Shown here: in pieces, positions 51,201 to 57,882 of the stretch
How positions within the stretch are numbered: the stretch's first letter is position 1
Layout of the letters: the number at the start of each line of letters is the position of its first letter
Assembly (NCBI RefSeq): GCF_943193015.1
Contig: NZ_CALPCM010000011.1
Coordinates: forward strand, 29,449-93,448
Source: Hominisplanchenecus_A murintestinalis
GTDB taxonomy: Bacteria; Bacillota; Clostridia; Lachnospirales; Lachnospiraceae
Reading direction: 5' to 3'
DNA: 64,000 nt
Position numbers and translations under genes: made by a program
Notes under the pieces: generated by a model
The model's database searches: none
Told to the model about the DNA's origin: nothing
What the model saw: the letters and a program-made list of their open reading frames with translations, nothing else

Positions 51201-54123
51201 ATAAATCCGTATAGTCCACTTCGGCGTCGCCGCCAAACTCCGCATCGCAGTATGCGTCAATGCAGCCTTTCGCCTGTTCCAATAGTTCTTCCTCGGTGGG
51301 TTCTTTCCTCCTGTGAAACCAGTCCTCCTCGGTAGCCATTATATCGCCAAGCCGCTTTTCATCCTCTTGGGTCAGCCCCGTGTTCCGCTCCAAGAATGGG
51401 ATGAACACGTCATGCCCCAGACGCAGGGATTCCATTTTCTCTCGGTAATAATCTTCGCCCTGCCGTTTCCATTCTGGGATAAACGGGCAGTCGGGGGAGA
51501 GGGAATATTCATAAAAATTTCGGATATGGGCGATTAAATCCCCCTCGCCGTCGCCGATGTCAAACCGCCCTTCATAATTAAATTCCTCGCCGCCGATGAC
51601 GGCATGGATTTCAAAATCGGTCTTATGATACCATCCGACATGGTTCTCCTCATTCTCCCTTTCACGGTTCTGTTTTTCGTCCAGAATGCCGAGCAGTTTA
51701 TTTCCCAGAGCGAAACTCAAATCCGTAAATCGGTCGTTCAGCTCCTTGTCATAAAAAGCGGGATGCTCGGAGAAGCCGATTGAGAGGGTGATGCTGTCGG
51801 GCTTTTCCTCGGCAAGTGTTTCTGTTTTCTGGCTTTCGGTGATGACCGTTTTTAAATGGTCGTTCGCAGGGTTCTCCTTTAATTTCTGCTCAAAATCCTC
51901 CCTGCTAAACTCTTTTCCGAACAACGGGAACTCCGCATTTCGCAGGGACACGGCGTTCTCATCAAAGGCGGTAATCTCATATTTGTCCGCCCCGATATAC
52001 ACCACGTCGCCCTCGTGGTAGAGGTAGCGGAGAGGGTACAGCTCCGTAAGCTCCTGCGAGAATCGCCACGCATTGCTGCGGCTGTAAACGCTGGTCGTCT
52101 TTTTCTGCACAAGGGAGAGGAAGTCTAACAGTTCCTGCACGTTGTCGGGATGCTGTAATGCCTGTTCCATAAGGTCGGCGGGCATATCCGCAAAATCCCT
52201 GCATCCAATCACGCCCAACAAGTCTTTTTCATAGCCGTCCAAGTCACGGATGAAGTCGGAGAGCCGCAGGGCGAGCGTGTCCCGCTTGTCCGCAGGGGGC
52301 AGCTCCCTTTTTTCCTCAATAAAACGCTGCCTTGCCAGTTTCCTCTGGGTGTCGATTTCATGCTGCGGGGCAGAGATGCTTTCCAGATAGTCGGCGTAAT
52401 GGTCTTTCTCTTTGGGATTGAGGTAGCGGTTATCCTTAACCAGCTCCCGCAGCCGTTTTTCCGCTTTCGACCAGCTCAAAACAAGGTCGTGTTCGGTGGA
52501 GATGCCGTCACGGTCAATGGAGATGCCCTTGCCGCTGTACCACACATACCCCTCCGTGCCGTCTGAAAAATTAACAAAAAATCCGCCCGTGCCATATTCC
52601 CTTTTCAGAAAATCAATGTTCTTCTTTTTATCTTCCTGCTTCTGGAACTGGTGGTAAATGCGGTATTTCCCGTTCGCAACGCTGTTCCCTTTTACAAGGA
52701 CGGCATCAATGTCCTCCTGTGAAACAACAAAAGCAGAGGCTTTTTCGTCCTCTGCTTCAGCTATCCTTTCAATCTGTTCGTCTACGGTCGGGAGATTGAC
52801 GGCAACTTCTTCCTCGTTGGCAACGCTGCCTTTTTCCGTCTGTCCCTCTGGCTCTGCGGTCTGTGCCGTGTCTGTTTTATCTTCCTGCCTGCCGCCGTCC
52901 GACTGCGGCTCTGGTTCTGGTTCTGAATTTTCTAATTGTAAATCAGTTCGCTCAAGATGGTTTCCTCCGCTTGGCTGCGGATGTTGTTCATCATGCCGAG
53001 CCACTGCATCGGGGCTTTCTCTTTCAGCTCCTCCGTCACTCCCTGCTCGGCTGCTAACTGCTTCGTCAGAAGCTCTAACCTCTGCAACGCCGTCTGCTCG
53101 GTCTGGTAAAGGTGTGCGTTCAGTCTGCCCGCTGTCAGCAGATTGAGATAGGTCACTCTTTTGTGCTGTTCCAGATAATCCCTGTGCATCAAAGCGTACC
53201 TGCCAAGCGGAAGCTCTGGCTCTGTCGGTAATGTCAGGTCGGGTATAAGGTAGTCCGCCTGTTTCGTGTAAGTGATTTCGCTCATTATTTTCGCTCCTTT
53301 CGGGTTGTTTCCTGCCTTTATCATACTGGCTTGCAATGTTCCTTGCAAATGTGCGGTTCTGACATTTTGCTTCGATTTGCACATTTCGGACTGCCGCAGA
53401 GATTTCCCTTAACGCCATCTCGGAAATGTCACTTGTGGCGATGCCGATGGCGTTCAATGTCTGGGGCGTGTTAAAATTTATAATCTCCGCAAAGTCCTCA
53501 CGCTCAAAATATCCTCCCGCATCCAGACCGCAGCGGCTTAACAGCATATAGGCGACGCTGTTTGCGGCAAGCCGTTTGTAAATCACTTCTATATTATAGT
53601 CGTCCAGTTCCTCTAAAAAGCTGTCTTTCGTGCAGCCCTTTAGCTGTGAGAGGTAATCGGGTAAATTGCCCTCCACGGCGTTCTCCGCTGTCTGAATTAA
53701 AAACGTGGCAAGGTCGCCGCCCTCCGTGCCGCCGAACCTGTCCGCAAGCCGTTCCATGACGGGCTGCTCATACCGCTTATCCATCTGCCATATCGGGACG
53801 GCTCGGCTGCCGTAGTAGCCCTCATGGGTGTCGGAAACGTCAAAATAGTATTTCAGCGTGTTCCTGCGCCCTTTCGGGTCAAAGACCGCAATCCCCTTGC
53901 TGTCCTTGTTCACCCAACGCTTAAAGAGCCTGTTCCATGTGCCAATCTCGGCTACGGCGGTGGCATCGGGGCGTTGGGCGTAAATCAAGAGCTGCTCGTC
54001 AAAGCGGCACTTGTAATTGTGGCAGGCAGAGGATAAAAAGCCCTGCCAAGCCTGCGGGTTCTTTGCGACCGCCATTCCCGTGCGGCGGTACAGCTCCGTA
54101 ATAAGCTGGTACTTTGCAGCCAT
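45295..54123 (-). CDS. Giant N6-methylase/SNF2 helicase (LtrC-like)
   Basis: The 2942-residue protein is the large DNA-processing enzyme of Tn1549-like ICEs. The N-terminal part (1-275) includes FDEQLLIYAQRPDATAVAEIGTW. Residues about 280-397 are a low-complexity linker whose DNA also encodes tnpV. A methylase domain has motif I LEPSCGTGNF near 1470 and NIPFGEF near 1533 in place of NPPY/F. The SNF2 helicase has VGAGKT near 2140, DESHFYKN near 2305, ATGTPISNS, and QGRLERQG near 2630. The ATG at 54123 sits behind AAGGAGG. It may protect and remodel incoming DNA. The odd NIPF motif leaves methylase activity open. Confidence 0.92.
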   Translation of the reverse strand: MAAKYQLITELYRRTGMAVAKNPQAWQGFLSSACHNYKCRFDEQLLIYAQRPDATAVAEIGTWNRLFKRWVNKDSKGIAVFDPKGRRNTLKYYFDVSDTHEGYYGSRAVPIWQMDKRYEQPVMERLADRFGGTEGGDLATFLIQTAENAVEGNLPDYLSQLKGCTKDSFLEELDDYNIEVIYKRLAANSVAYMLLSRCGLDAGGYFEREDFAEIINFNTPQTLNAIGIATSDISEMALREISAAVRNVQIEAKCQNRTFARNIASQYDKGRKQPERSENNERNHLHETGGLPYTRPDITDRARASAWQVRFDAQGLSGTAQKSDLSQSADSGQTERTPLPDRADGVAEVRASDEAVSSRAGSDGGAERESPDAVARHDEQHPQPSGGNHLERTDLQLENSEPEPEPQSDGGRQEDKTDTAQTAEPEGQTEKGSVANEEEVAVNLPTVDEQIERIAEAEDEKASAFVVSQEDIDAVLVKGNSVANGKYRIYHQFQKQEDKKKNIDFLKREYGTGGFFVNFSDGTEGYVWYSGKGISIDRDGISTEHDLVLSWSKAEKRLRELVKDNRYLNPKEKDHYADYLESISAPQHEIDTQRKLARQRFIEEKRELPPADKRDTLALRLSDFIRDLDGYEKDLLGVIGCRDFADMPADLMEQALQHPDNVQELLDFLSLVQKKTTSVYSRSNAWRFSQELTELYPLRYLYHEGDVVYIGADKYEITAFDENAVSLRNAEFPLFGKEFSREDFEQKLKENPANDHLKTVITESQKTETLAEEKPDSITLSIGFSEHPAFYDKELNDRFTDLSFALGNKLLGILDEKQNRERENEENHVGWYHKTDFEIHAVIGGEEFNYEGRFDIGDGEGDLIAHIRNFYEYSLSPDCPFIPEWKRQGEDYYREKMESLRLGHDVFIPFLERNTGLTQEDEKRLGDIMATEEDWFHRRKEPTEEELLEQAKGCIDAYCDAEFGGDAEVDYTDLSNVKIAFQNTEDGLHGIQVSVNLLQYRMETYVDGVLAEYTQYNDLADLIQNALSNLYYHDLVSLTEEQLEPFYWEENKKAAENPSPDIISDETEQKPHYTVEQTSDAFADPFIIRNNEAPEDSADRYYDVGGIYQTFETEEEAQEYADTLNSAEHITELFAAKDAEREEQQKSESAPSGTDEKQDNSDLIGKELMIDNRRYLIESVGKISGDVSMRDITFQNNVGFPINRVEKVGYVRRLLEQAEKELPSEEKTESPAEPTTETVAEYPAVENGLPYDIVVEKIRFDEPEQKPQSQNLADTLRSRLERAKDSAGHAALQEDIDTLFMDKNGDSLVGIASDEWLKQLAYMPDDEFRKYADSYQKGTLNAYKLLPLSADCHNYRITDDTLGVGGAKEKFRNNMSAIRLLHDLQIENRLATPEEQETLAKYVGWGGLSMAFDSNNAAWENEYKELKSALSDEEYHAAMESTLTAFYTPPIVIKAMYEALDHLGFSQGNILEPSCGTGNFLGLLPDSMEKSKLHGIEIDPLSGRIAKQLYQKASIAIEGFEETKLPDNHFDVVLGNIPFGEFKVNDSRYNAQKFLIHDYFIAKALDKVRSGGVVMFITSKGTMDKTSPEVRKYIAQRAELLGAVRLPDSTFRANAGTEVTSDILILQKRDRIIEIEPEWVHLDTDENGVTMNSYFVQHPEMVLGEMKMESTRFGMDSACKAYPDVPLAGLLHEAIQRINGEIPEIENEVDRISDEQEKAIPADPNVRNFSFALVGGKVYFRENNEMTPANVSMTAENRIRGLLEIRDCVRKLIQYQTDDCPEEMIQTEQENLNRLYDAFTKRYGLINSRGNYLAFGADESYFLLCSLEVLDDEGKFKRKADMFTKRTIKPHREVTFVETASEALALSIGEKARVDLPYMARLTCRSEEEIIKELQGVIYKVPSCEPARYVTADEYLSGNVREKLKVAGIAAKSDPELAVNVAALEKVIPKDLPASEISVRLGTTWIPQEDIQQFMMELLTPSSYAAGRLQVRYTAYNGDWFIENKSSDIGNVKADSTYGTKRASAYRIMEDTLNLRDTRIFDYVYDEHNNKKAVLNHKETTAAQAKQEVIKQAFQDWIWKDPERRNRLVRYYNDTFNSIRPREYDGSHITFGGISPEIQLRPHQVNAIAHILYGGNTLLAHKVGAGKTFEMVAAAQESKRLGLCQKSMFVVPNHLVGQWASEYLRLYPSANILVTTKRDFETGNRKKFCGRIATGAYDAVIIGHSQFEKIPISEERQREQLMRQLDDIEMGIDDVQASHGEQFTVKQLMKTRKAIKAKLDKLNDTKRKDSVINFEELGIDRLFIDESHFYKNLYLYTKMRNVGGIAQTEAQKSSDLFMKCRYLDEITGNRGVVFATGTPISNSMVEMYSVQRYLQYDTLARNGLQHFDSWASTFGETVTALELAPEGTNYRAKTRFAKFYNLPELMQMFREVADIQTADMLKLPVPKVNYHNIKTKPSEIQSEMVAGLAKRAEKIRARLVKPQTDNMLKVTNDGRQLALDQRLIDPMLPDDPNSKVNACVENMYRIWEGHADTKAAQLLFCDLSTPKNDGMFNVYDDMREKLIRRGIPAEQVRFIHEANTDAQKKELFAKVRSGEVRILFGSTQKMGAGTNVQDRLIAIHNLDCPWKPSCLEQRQGRLERQGNMFPEVEVYRYVTEQTFDAYLYQLVEGKQKFISQIMTSKSPVRSAEDVDEVALSFAEVKMLATGDERFKEKMDLDMQVAKLKVLKQSYLSEHYDLEDRILKHYPQEIKEYGERIVGYGNDAKIASQHMPQGEDKFCPMTLNGVTYKEKADAGEMLLAICKENPLSQPIQIGSYRGFQMEVFYDTVNAHYCLNLCGMRKYKVDLGTDALGNLTRIENEIAKLPARLEAAKTRKEETTAQLETAKEEVKKPFAFENELKEKTERLNALNIELNLNEKDKTVIDDEPEQNDEQPEKKSADRER
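52932..53285 (-). CDS. tnpV: TnpV-like protein nested in the helicase gene
   Basis: This 117-residue ORF lies wholly inside the helicase gene, same strand, +1 frame. It has the TnpV pattern: YTKQADYLIPDLTLP, LGRYALMHRDYLEQHKR, YLNLLTAGRLNAHL, then LAAEQGVTEELK and the NNIRSQAEETILSELIYN end. The ATG has AAAGGAG eight bases upstream, so it can be translated independently. TnpV-type proteins occur on Tn4451-like and related elements; their role is unclear. The host frame encodes only a disordered Ser/Asp/Pro/Gln-rich linker there. Confidence 0.8.
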   Translation of the reverse strand: MSEITYTKQADYLIPDLTLPTEPELPLGRYALMHRDYLEQHKRVTYLNLLTAGRLNAHLYQTEQTALQRLELLTKQLAAEQGVTEELKEKAPMQWLGMMNNIRSQAEETILSELIYN

Positions 54124-54137
54124 AGGCTCACACCTCC

Positions 54138-54596
54138 TTATCGTTCCAAATCTTTGTTTTTCTGCTTCCTGTCGTATTCCCCGCATCTTTCAGCGATTTC
54201 GGAATACATCTTTTCCCGCATGTCCCGCTCATAGGCTCGGTACTCCTTTGCCTTTTCCGTGGGCTTGTACCAGACGCTGTTCTGGTCGGCTTCGTCCATC
54301 TGCCCGTAGCGGTCGTCTATTTTGTCCATATATTTCTGATAAATGGCATGGGCAGCGGGGGCGTCCTTTGCGTAGCGGTAACGGGCAAGGCTCTTATGCG
54401 TCCCACGAAGCTCGGCATACTCATAGAGCATACGGATAACCTCACGGTCAAGCCCTTTCTGACCCTCGGCATCATAGATTTCCGACAAGCCCTTGCACCT
54501 CCATGAATGGTAGGGCGAGGTGTCGTTGGAGCTGTGGGAAGATACATACACGCCGTCTTTTTTTACCGTGATGCGGTTGATTAACTCGGTACTCAC
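54138..54596 (-). CDS. Unknown soluble protein before the helicase
   Basis: The 152-residue product starts with GTG (STELINRITVKKDGVYVSSHSSNDTSPYHSWRCK), has a central helical part (GLDREVIRMLYEYAELRG, HAIYQKYMDKIDDRYGQMD), and a charged end. The helicase RBS overlaps its end. It is part of a run of small ORFs that are a constant feature of these ICEs. No known function. Confidence 0.7.
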   Translation of the reverse strand: MSTELINRITVKKDGVYVSSHSSNDTSPYHSWRCKGLSEIYDAEGQKGLDREVIRMLYEYAELRGTHKSLARYRYAKDAPAAHAIYQKYMDKIDDRYGQMDEADQNSVWYKPTEKAKEYRAYERDMREKMYSEIAERCGEYDRKQKNKDLER

Positions 54597-54667
54597 TCTT
54601 TATCACCGCCCGACAAAACAATCTGTTCCATAAAAATATCAATCCTCCTGTTGTCCATGCCCCACAT

Positions 54668-54892
54668 TTAAGCAGGGGCATAGTTGATTTTATTTCTTTC
54701 CATTCGCCTTGCGAACTCCCGAACGGCGTACCTTACGCCGTCAATCTCTGCATGGGTTTCGTCCAGATAGCGGCAGACGGCAAAATAATCCTCCCCGTTC
54801 CCATAAAACATACGGATGATACCGCCATCGGGAACAGAAAAAAGCGTCCTGCCTTTGCTGTCCGTCATGCAGACCTGCCTTGCTGCGCTCAT
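54668..54892 (-). CDS. Small protein with ARRMERN end
   Basis: The 74-residue ORF starts MSAARQVCMTDSKGRTLFSVPDGGIIRMFYG, overlaps the stop of the gene upstream as ATGA, and has GGGAGG upstream. Its text GEDYFAVCRYLDETHAEIDGVRYAVREFARRMERN parallels the end of the 232-residue protein at 55368 (RIPDGGKIIINYAWGE, CRFIDECHTEVGSNLYHICEFAERMERN), so the two are related by duplication. Function unknown. Confidence 0.7.
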   Translation of the reverse strand: MSAARQVCMTDSKGRTLFSVPDGGIIRMFYGNGEDYFAVCRYLDETHAEIDGVRYAVREFARRMERNKINYAPA

Positions 54893-55095
54893 TCCATGCC
54901 ACCTCCCAGAAAGGAGATAACCTTGTTCCCCTTGATGCTCTTTTGCAGCTCGTTGATGAGCGTGATGTCCGCCACTGTGATGCCCTGCATGGAGAGAATG
55001 TCGTCCATCGTCATGGCGGCGATGGCTTTTTCTTCGGTAAAGCCTGCGTCCAGAACCTTGTTTAAGGTTCTTATGGCTTTTGGGTTGACTGCCAT
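54889..55095 (-). CDS. Small helical protein
   Basis: The 68-residue product (AVNPKAIRTLNKVLDAGFTEEKAIAAMTMDDILSMQGITVADITLINELQ) is helical with a UBA-like or helix-loop-helix look. It overlaps the next ORF by ATGA and is preceded by GGAGGTATGGG. No family recognised. Confidence 0.65.
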   Translation of the reverse strand: MAVNPKAIRTLNKVLDAGFTEEKAIAAMTMDDILSMQGITVADITLINELQKSIKGNKVISFLGGGME

Positions 55096-55107
55096 ATCCC
55101 ATACCTC

Positions 55108-55356
55108 CTATCGTTCATGGTCTTTGTCTTTTGGCTGTAAAAGGGGAAGCCTGCCGCCATTCATCTCTTTTACCTGCTGAACATATTCCTTTTCCTTATC
55201 CTCAAAAATCTCATAGAAAAAATCGGCAAAGCCCTCACCGTCTTTCCTCTCTGGCGCATCTTCAATGCCATCGCACCACTGCCGGCAGGCTTCCTCCAAT
55301 ACCATATGAAAAACCGCTTTCTTTTCCTTGCTTTTTGCTATATCCTGAATATTCAT
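55108..55356 (-). CDS. Small acidic protein
   Basis: The 82-residue product (NIQDIAKSKEKKAVFHMVLEEACRQWCDGIEDAPE) is helical and charged, with EGFADFFYEIFEDKEKEYVQQV after it. An ATG at 55356 behind AGGAGA is preferred to GTG at 55362. Lies twelve bases from its downstream neighbour in the same operon. Function unknown. Confidence 0.65.
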   Translation of the reverse strand: MNIQDIAKSKEKKAVFHMVLEEACRQWCDGIEDAPERKDGEGFADFFYEIFEDKEKEYVQQVKEMNGGRLPLLQPKDKDHER

Positions 55357-55367
55357 AGTCACATCTC

Positions 55368-56066
55368 CTATCGTTCATGGTCTTTGTGTTTCGGGGCTTT
55401 CTGTGCGGACGGCGGCTCTTGCGGCTTCGGCTCGCAGCTATGCCCGTTCCTTTCCATACGCTCGGCAAACTCGCAGATATGGTAGAGATTGCTGCCCACC
55501 TCGGTATGGCATTCGTCAATGAAACGGCAGGTCTTTTCCGCCTTTTCTCCCCACGCATAGTTGATAATGATTTTCCCGCCATCGGGGATGCGGAACAGCT
55601 CTTTGTAATGGGGGTCTATAAAGTGGATTCCCTGTTCCGCTCTGGATATATGCTTATCGAGCCATTCTTTCACATAGCAGTAGCAGTAAAAGTTATAGTC
55701 GCCCTTTGTCGGGTTGCAACGGAGCAGGAAAGCGTGTTTGTCAGTATCTACACGGAAGCCGTACTCAGTACAGTAATTCCCCATAAAGGCGGCATCGGGG
55801 GATTGCCTTGCAGCCGACGACATATCACGGCGGCTGTGCAGAAGCCCCTTATCTTCACGCAGGGCGTTGATTACATCGTCAAGCCCTGCCTTAAATTCAT
55901 CGGTTTTCCACTGTTCCCTTGTGTCAGACCAATCGGTATGAAACTCGTTTCCAGAGCCGCCAAAGTCCCCACGGAGATGACCGATGCACCCCGTCTGCCC
56001 CTCAAGCTGCATACTCTGGGCGTAGGTGTATTTCTGTTCGGATTGCGTCAAAGCCCGTACCTCCAT
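55368..56066 (-). CDS. Unknown ICE protein (232 residues)
   Basis: The product starts MEVRALTQSEQKYTYAQSMQLEGQTGCIGHLRGDFG, a phrase shared by many clostridial ICE proteins whose role is unknown. The middle has GLLHSRRDMSSAARQ and the end the PDGGKIIINYAWGEKAEKTCRFID block that recurs in the ORF at 54668. The start overlaps the stop of the 201-residue gene (TGATG). Soluble. No motif for activity. Confidence 0.7.
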   Translation of the reverse strand: MEVRALTQSEQKYTYAQSMQLEGQTGCIGHLRGDFGGSGNEFHTDWSDTREQWKTDEFKAGLDDVINALREDKGLLHSRRDMSSAARQSPDAAFMGNYCTEYGFRVDTDKHAFLLRCNPTKGDYNFYCYCYVKEWLDKHISRAEQGIHFIDPHYKELFRIPDGGKIIINYAWGEKAEKTCRFIDECHTEVGSNLYHICEFAERMERNGHSCEPKPQEPPSAQKAPKHKDHER

Positions 56067-56671
56067 CAGCGTTCCTCCCTGCTCTTTGATTTTTTCGCCT
56101 TTTCCTGTTCCTTGATTTTTGCGAGTGCTTCCTTTGCCCAGACGGGCATCTTCTCTGGCTTGATTTCCCCAAGCACGTCGCACCGTTCCCATCGGGCGTG
56201 CTTGCCGTCCGCAAGGGAAGTGCCGAACACCGCCTGCCCCCTGCCGCCCAACGCTCCGTGACCGCCGTCCGCCAGTACAAGCTGGTAGGCGGAATGCCTG
56301 TACTCATGGCGGTTGACCTCGGCATTGATGACAACGACCTTGCCCACAATGCTGCCGCTTTTGTCGTCTGGGATGCAGTCGTCTATGGTAAACGGGGTCA
56401 TGTCAAACTTGAACTGTTCCTGCTCGGCTCTTACACTTTCTATCTGTTCCTGCACCCTGTCGGTAAACATCTGCATGGCTTCCAGATAGTCGTCAGAGCC
56501 GACCGCATCGGTCACCCATTCTGCGGACAGCGGGTTGTCGTAAGTGCAACAGCAGACAAGATACGGGTATTCCTCTTTCTCATCTATGCCGAACACGACT
56601 TCCTTTTTGCCGATGTGGATGCTCTGCGTGACCTCATAGGAGCTAATCATCCGTTTTTCTTCATTCTCCAT
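56066..56671 (-). CDS. DUF4316/YodL-neighbour type ICE protein, unknown
   Basis: The 201-residue product starts MENEEKRMISSYEVTQSIHIGKKEVVFGIDE and goes on to TYDNPLSAEWVTDAVGSDDYLEAMQMFTDRV. Its second half (GKVVVINAEVNRHEYRHSAYQLVLADGGHG) is beta-rich. It follows GAAAGGAG and overlaps the zinc-finger-like ORF. It resembles the N-terminal part of the 91-residue protein at 56821 (TIGNTELVIGHH, NYYWGCYCNTLEAAREKL). The family name is uncertain. Confidence 0.6.
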   Translation of the reverse strand: MENEEKRMISSYEVTQSIHIGKKEVVFGIDEKEEYPYLVCCCTYDNPLSAEWVTDAVGSDDYLEAMQMFTDRVQEQIESVRAEQEQFKFDMTPFTIDDCIPDDKSGSIVGKVVVINAEVNRHEYRHSAYQLVLADGGHGALGGRGQAVFGTSLADGKHARWERCDVLGEIKPEKMPVWAKEALAKIKEQEKAKKSKSREER

Positions 56672-56819
56672 CGGGCTTCTCCTTTCTTTGCTTTTTCTCC
56701 CTCTGCCAGTCCAAAACCTTTCGGATGCAGACGTCGCAGAAGATAACACGGCTGTCCTTATATCGGGGGTAAGGACAAATCGTGCAGTCATACTTCTTGT
56801 TGTTTTCATTGCTGCCCAT
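56661..56819 (-). CDS. Zinc-ribbon-like small protein
   Basis: The 52-residue product has CTICPYPRYKDSRVIFCDVCIRKVLDW, two CxxC-type pairs that probably bind zinc, then a basic tail. It overlaps the next gene by eleven bases. It is too short to place in a family. Confidence 0.65.
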   Translation of the reverse strand: MGSNENNKKYDCTICPYPRYKDSRVIFCDVCIRKVLDWQREKKQRKEKPDGE

Positions 56820-56820
56820 A

Positions 56821-57096
56821 CTACCGCTCACGCCCATCGCGCTGCTTCGCCTTTTTATCGTGCTGTTGGTTATATGGCATCTGGCACTCCGACTGGTAGC
56901 GTTCATTCAACTTTTCCCTCGCCGCTTCGAGTGTGTTGCAGTAGCAGCCCCAATAGTAGTTGTCGCCGCCCTTGCAGTACCAGCATACATAAGGGTTCGG
57001 GGCTTTCGGGTGATGCCCGATGACAAGCTCCGTGTTCCCGATAGTGCAGCCCTCTATGATTTCATAGCCCTGATTGGAGCGTGTTTCACCGTTCAT
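56821..57096 (-). CDS. Small Cys/Trp/Tyr-rich ICE protein
   Basis: The 91-residue product (NQGYEIIEGCTIGNTELVIGHHPKAPNPYVCWYCKGGDNYYWGCYCN) has a WYCK...YWGCYC core and a charged helical tail. It overlaps the ORF before it (57086) by eleven bases. Proteins with the opening YEIIEGCTIGNTELVIGHHP are usual in this gene run in related ICEs. Function unknown. Confidence 0.65.
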   Translation of the reverse strand: MNGETRSNQGYEIIEGCTIGNTELVIGHHPKAPNPYVCWYCKGGDNYYWGCYCNTLEAAREKLNERYQSECQMPYNQQHDKKAKQRDGRER

Positions 57097-57406
57097 AGGC
57101 GTTCCTCCTCTCTTTTTGCTTTTCGTCCATATATTGCTGCAATTCATACTGGCAGGGGACGTACAGCCTGCCGTTCTCCACGCAGCGGAAAATATCGCAC
57201 TTCCTGTCCGTGGATGCAGCATAAAAATCATCATAAGAATAAGGGAATTTCTGGCTTCCCCTGCCGTAATAGTCGGCGGCGAAAAAGCCAAGTTCCCTAT
57301 CTGTCTTTAATCTGCGGGTAATCTTAAAAAAATCATCTTCCCGCTTTGTAAACTGCCGCTCTGGGATAAAATGATGCCCACCATATTCAAAAGACTTATC
57401 CTGCAT
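57086..57406 (-). CDS. Unknown ICE protein (106 residues)
   Basis: The product (MQDKSFEYGGHHFIPERQFTKREDDFFKITRRLKTDRELGF) has a mixed fold with FRCVENGRLYVPCQYELQQYM near the end. It follows the 101-residue gene by eight bases. Similar small proteins sit at this place in related ICEs. No function known. Confidence 0.65.
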   Translation of the reverse strand: MQDKSFEYGGHHFIPERQFTKREDDFFKITRRLKTDRELGFFAADYYGRGSQKFPYSYDDFYAASTDRKCDIFRCVENGRLYVPCQYELQQYMDEKQKERRNAYER

Positions 57407-57414
57407 CTTTCACC

Positions 57415-57720
57415 TCACGATTCTTTTGCATATCTGCGGTATGCCTTTTCGCCTTTGGCTCTGACTTTCTGCATCCGCACGCTCCCTAAAAGCTCTGGGC
57501 ATTTCTCCTGCAATTTGCGGCGTGTCCTGCCCACGCTCTCAAAGCTCGGCAAGCCAAGCTCCTTATGGTTCAAAAGTATCTGGGCAAGCGGCATAGCTCC
57601 AGCACCTTTCAGATAAAGATTGCAGAGGGCAAGGTACAGCACCATGTCGTCATTTCTGGCGTCCTCATTCTCTTGCAGGACGGCTCTGACTTTGCCCTCA
57701 ATGGTTTTCAGACTGTCCAT
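57415..57720 (-). CDS. Small winged-helix-like protein
   Basis: The 101-residue product (MDSLKTIEGKVRAVLQENEDARNDDMVLYLALCN) has a helical pattern with PSFESVGRTRRKLQEKCPEL, which resembles a short DNA-binding domain found next to ICE helicases. GGAGGTAATT precedes the ATG at 57720. It starts the small-ORF run. It may regulate it, but this is inference. Confidence 0.6.
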   Translation of the reverse strand: MDSLKTIEGKVRAVLQENEDARNDDMVLYLALCNLYLKGAGAMPLAQILLNHKELGLPSFESVGRTRRKLQEKCPELLGSVRMQKVRAKGEKAYRRYAKES

Positions 57721-57789
57721 AATTACCTCCATACATGAAAAGAGGGCGGTATCTTCCAACCGCCCCGATCTACATCAATCTGTCTTAAT

Positions 57790-57879
57790 TTATTTCTTCC
57801 TGTTACGGATTTTCAGCCATACCGCCGCACTTACCATGAATACGGCAAGAATGGCAGCAATGATTGTCTTTGCCCTCAT
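57790..57879 (-). CDS. 29-residue membrane peptide
   Basis: The ORF starts three bases past the adhesin stop behind GGAGGACTAAGGG and encodes one membrane helix (KTIIAAILAVFMVSAAVWL) with a basic end. Its tight link to the adhesin gene and good RBS support translation. It could help adhesin export or sorting. Confidence 0.6.
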   Translation of the reverse strand: MRAKTIIAAILAVFMVSAAVWLKIRNRKK

Positions 57880-57882
57880 CCC

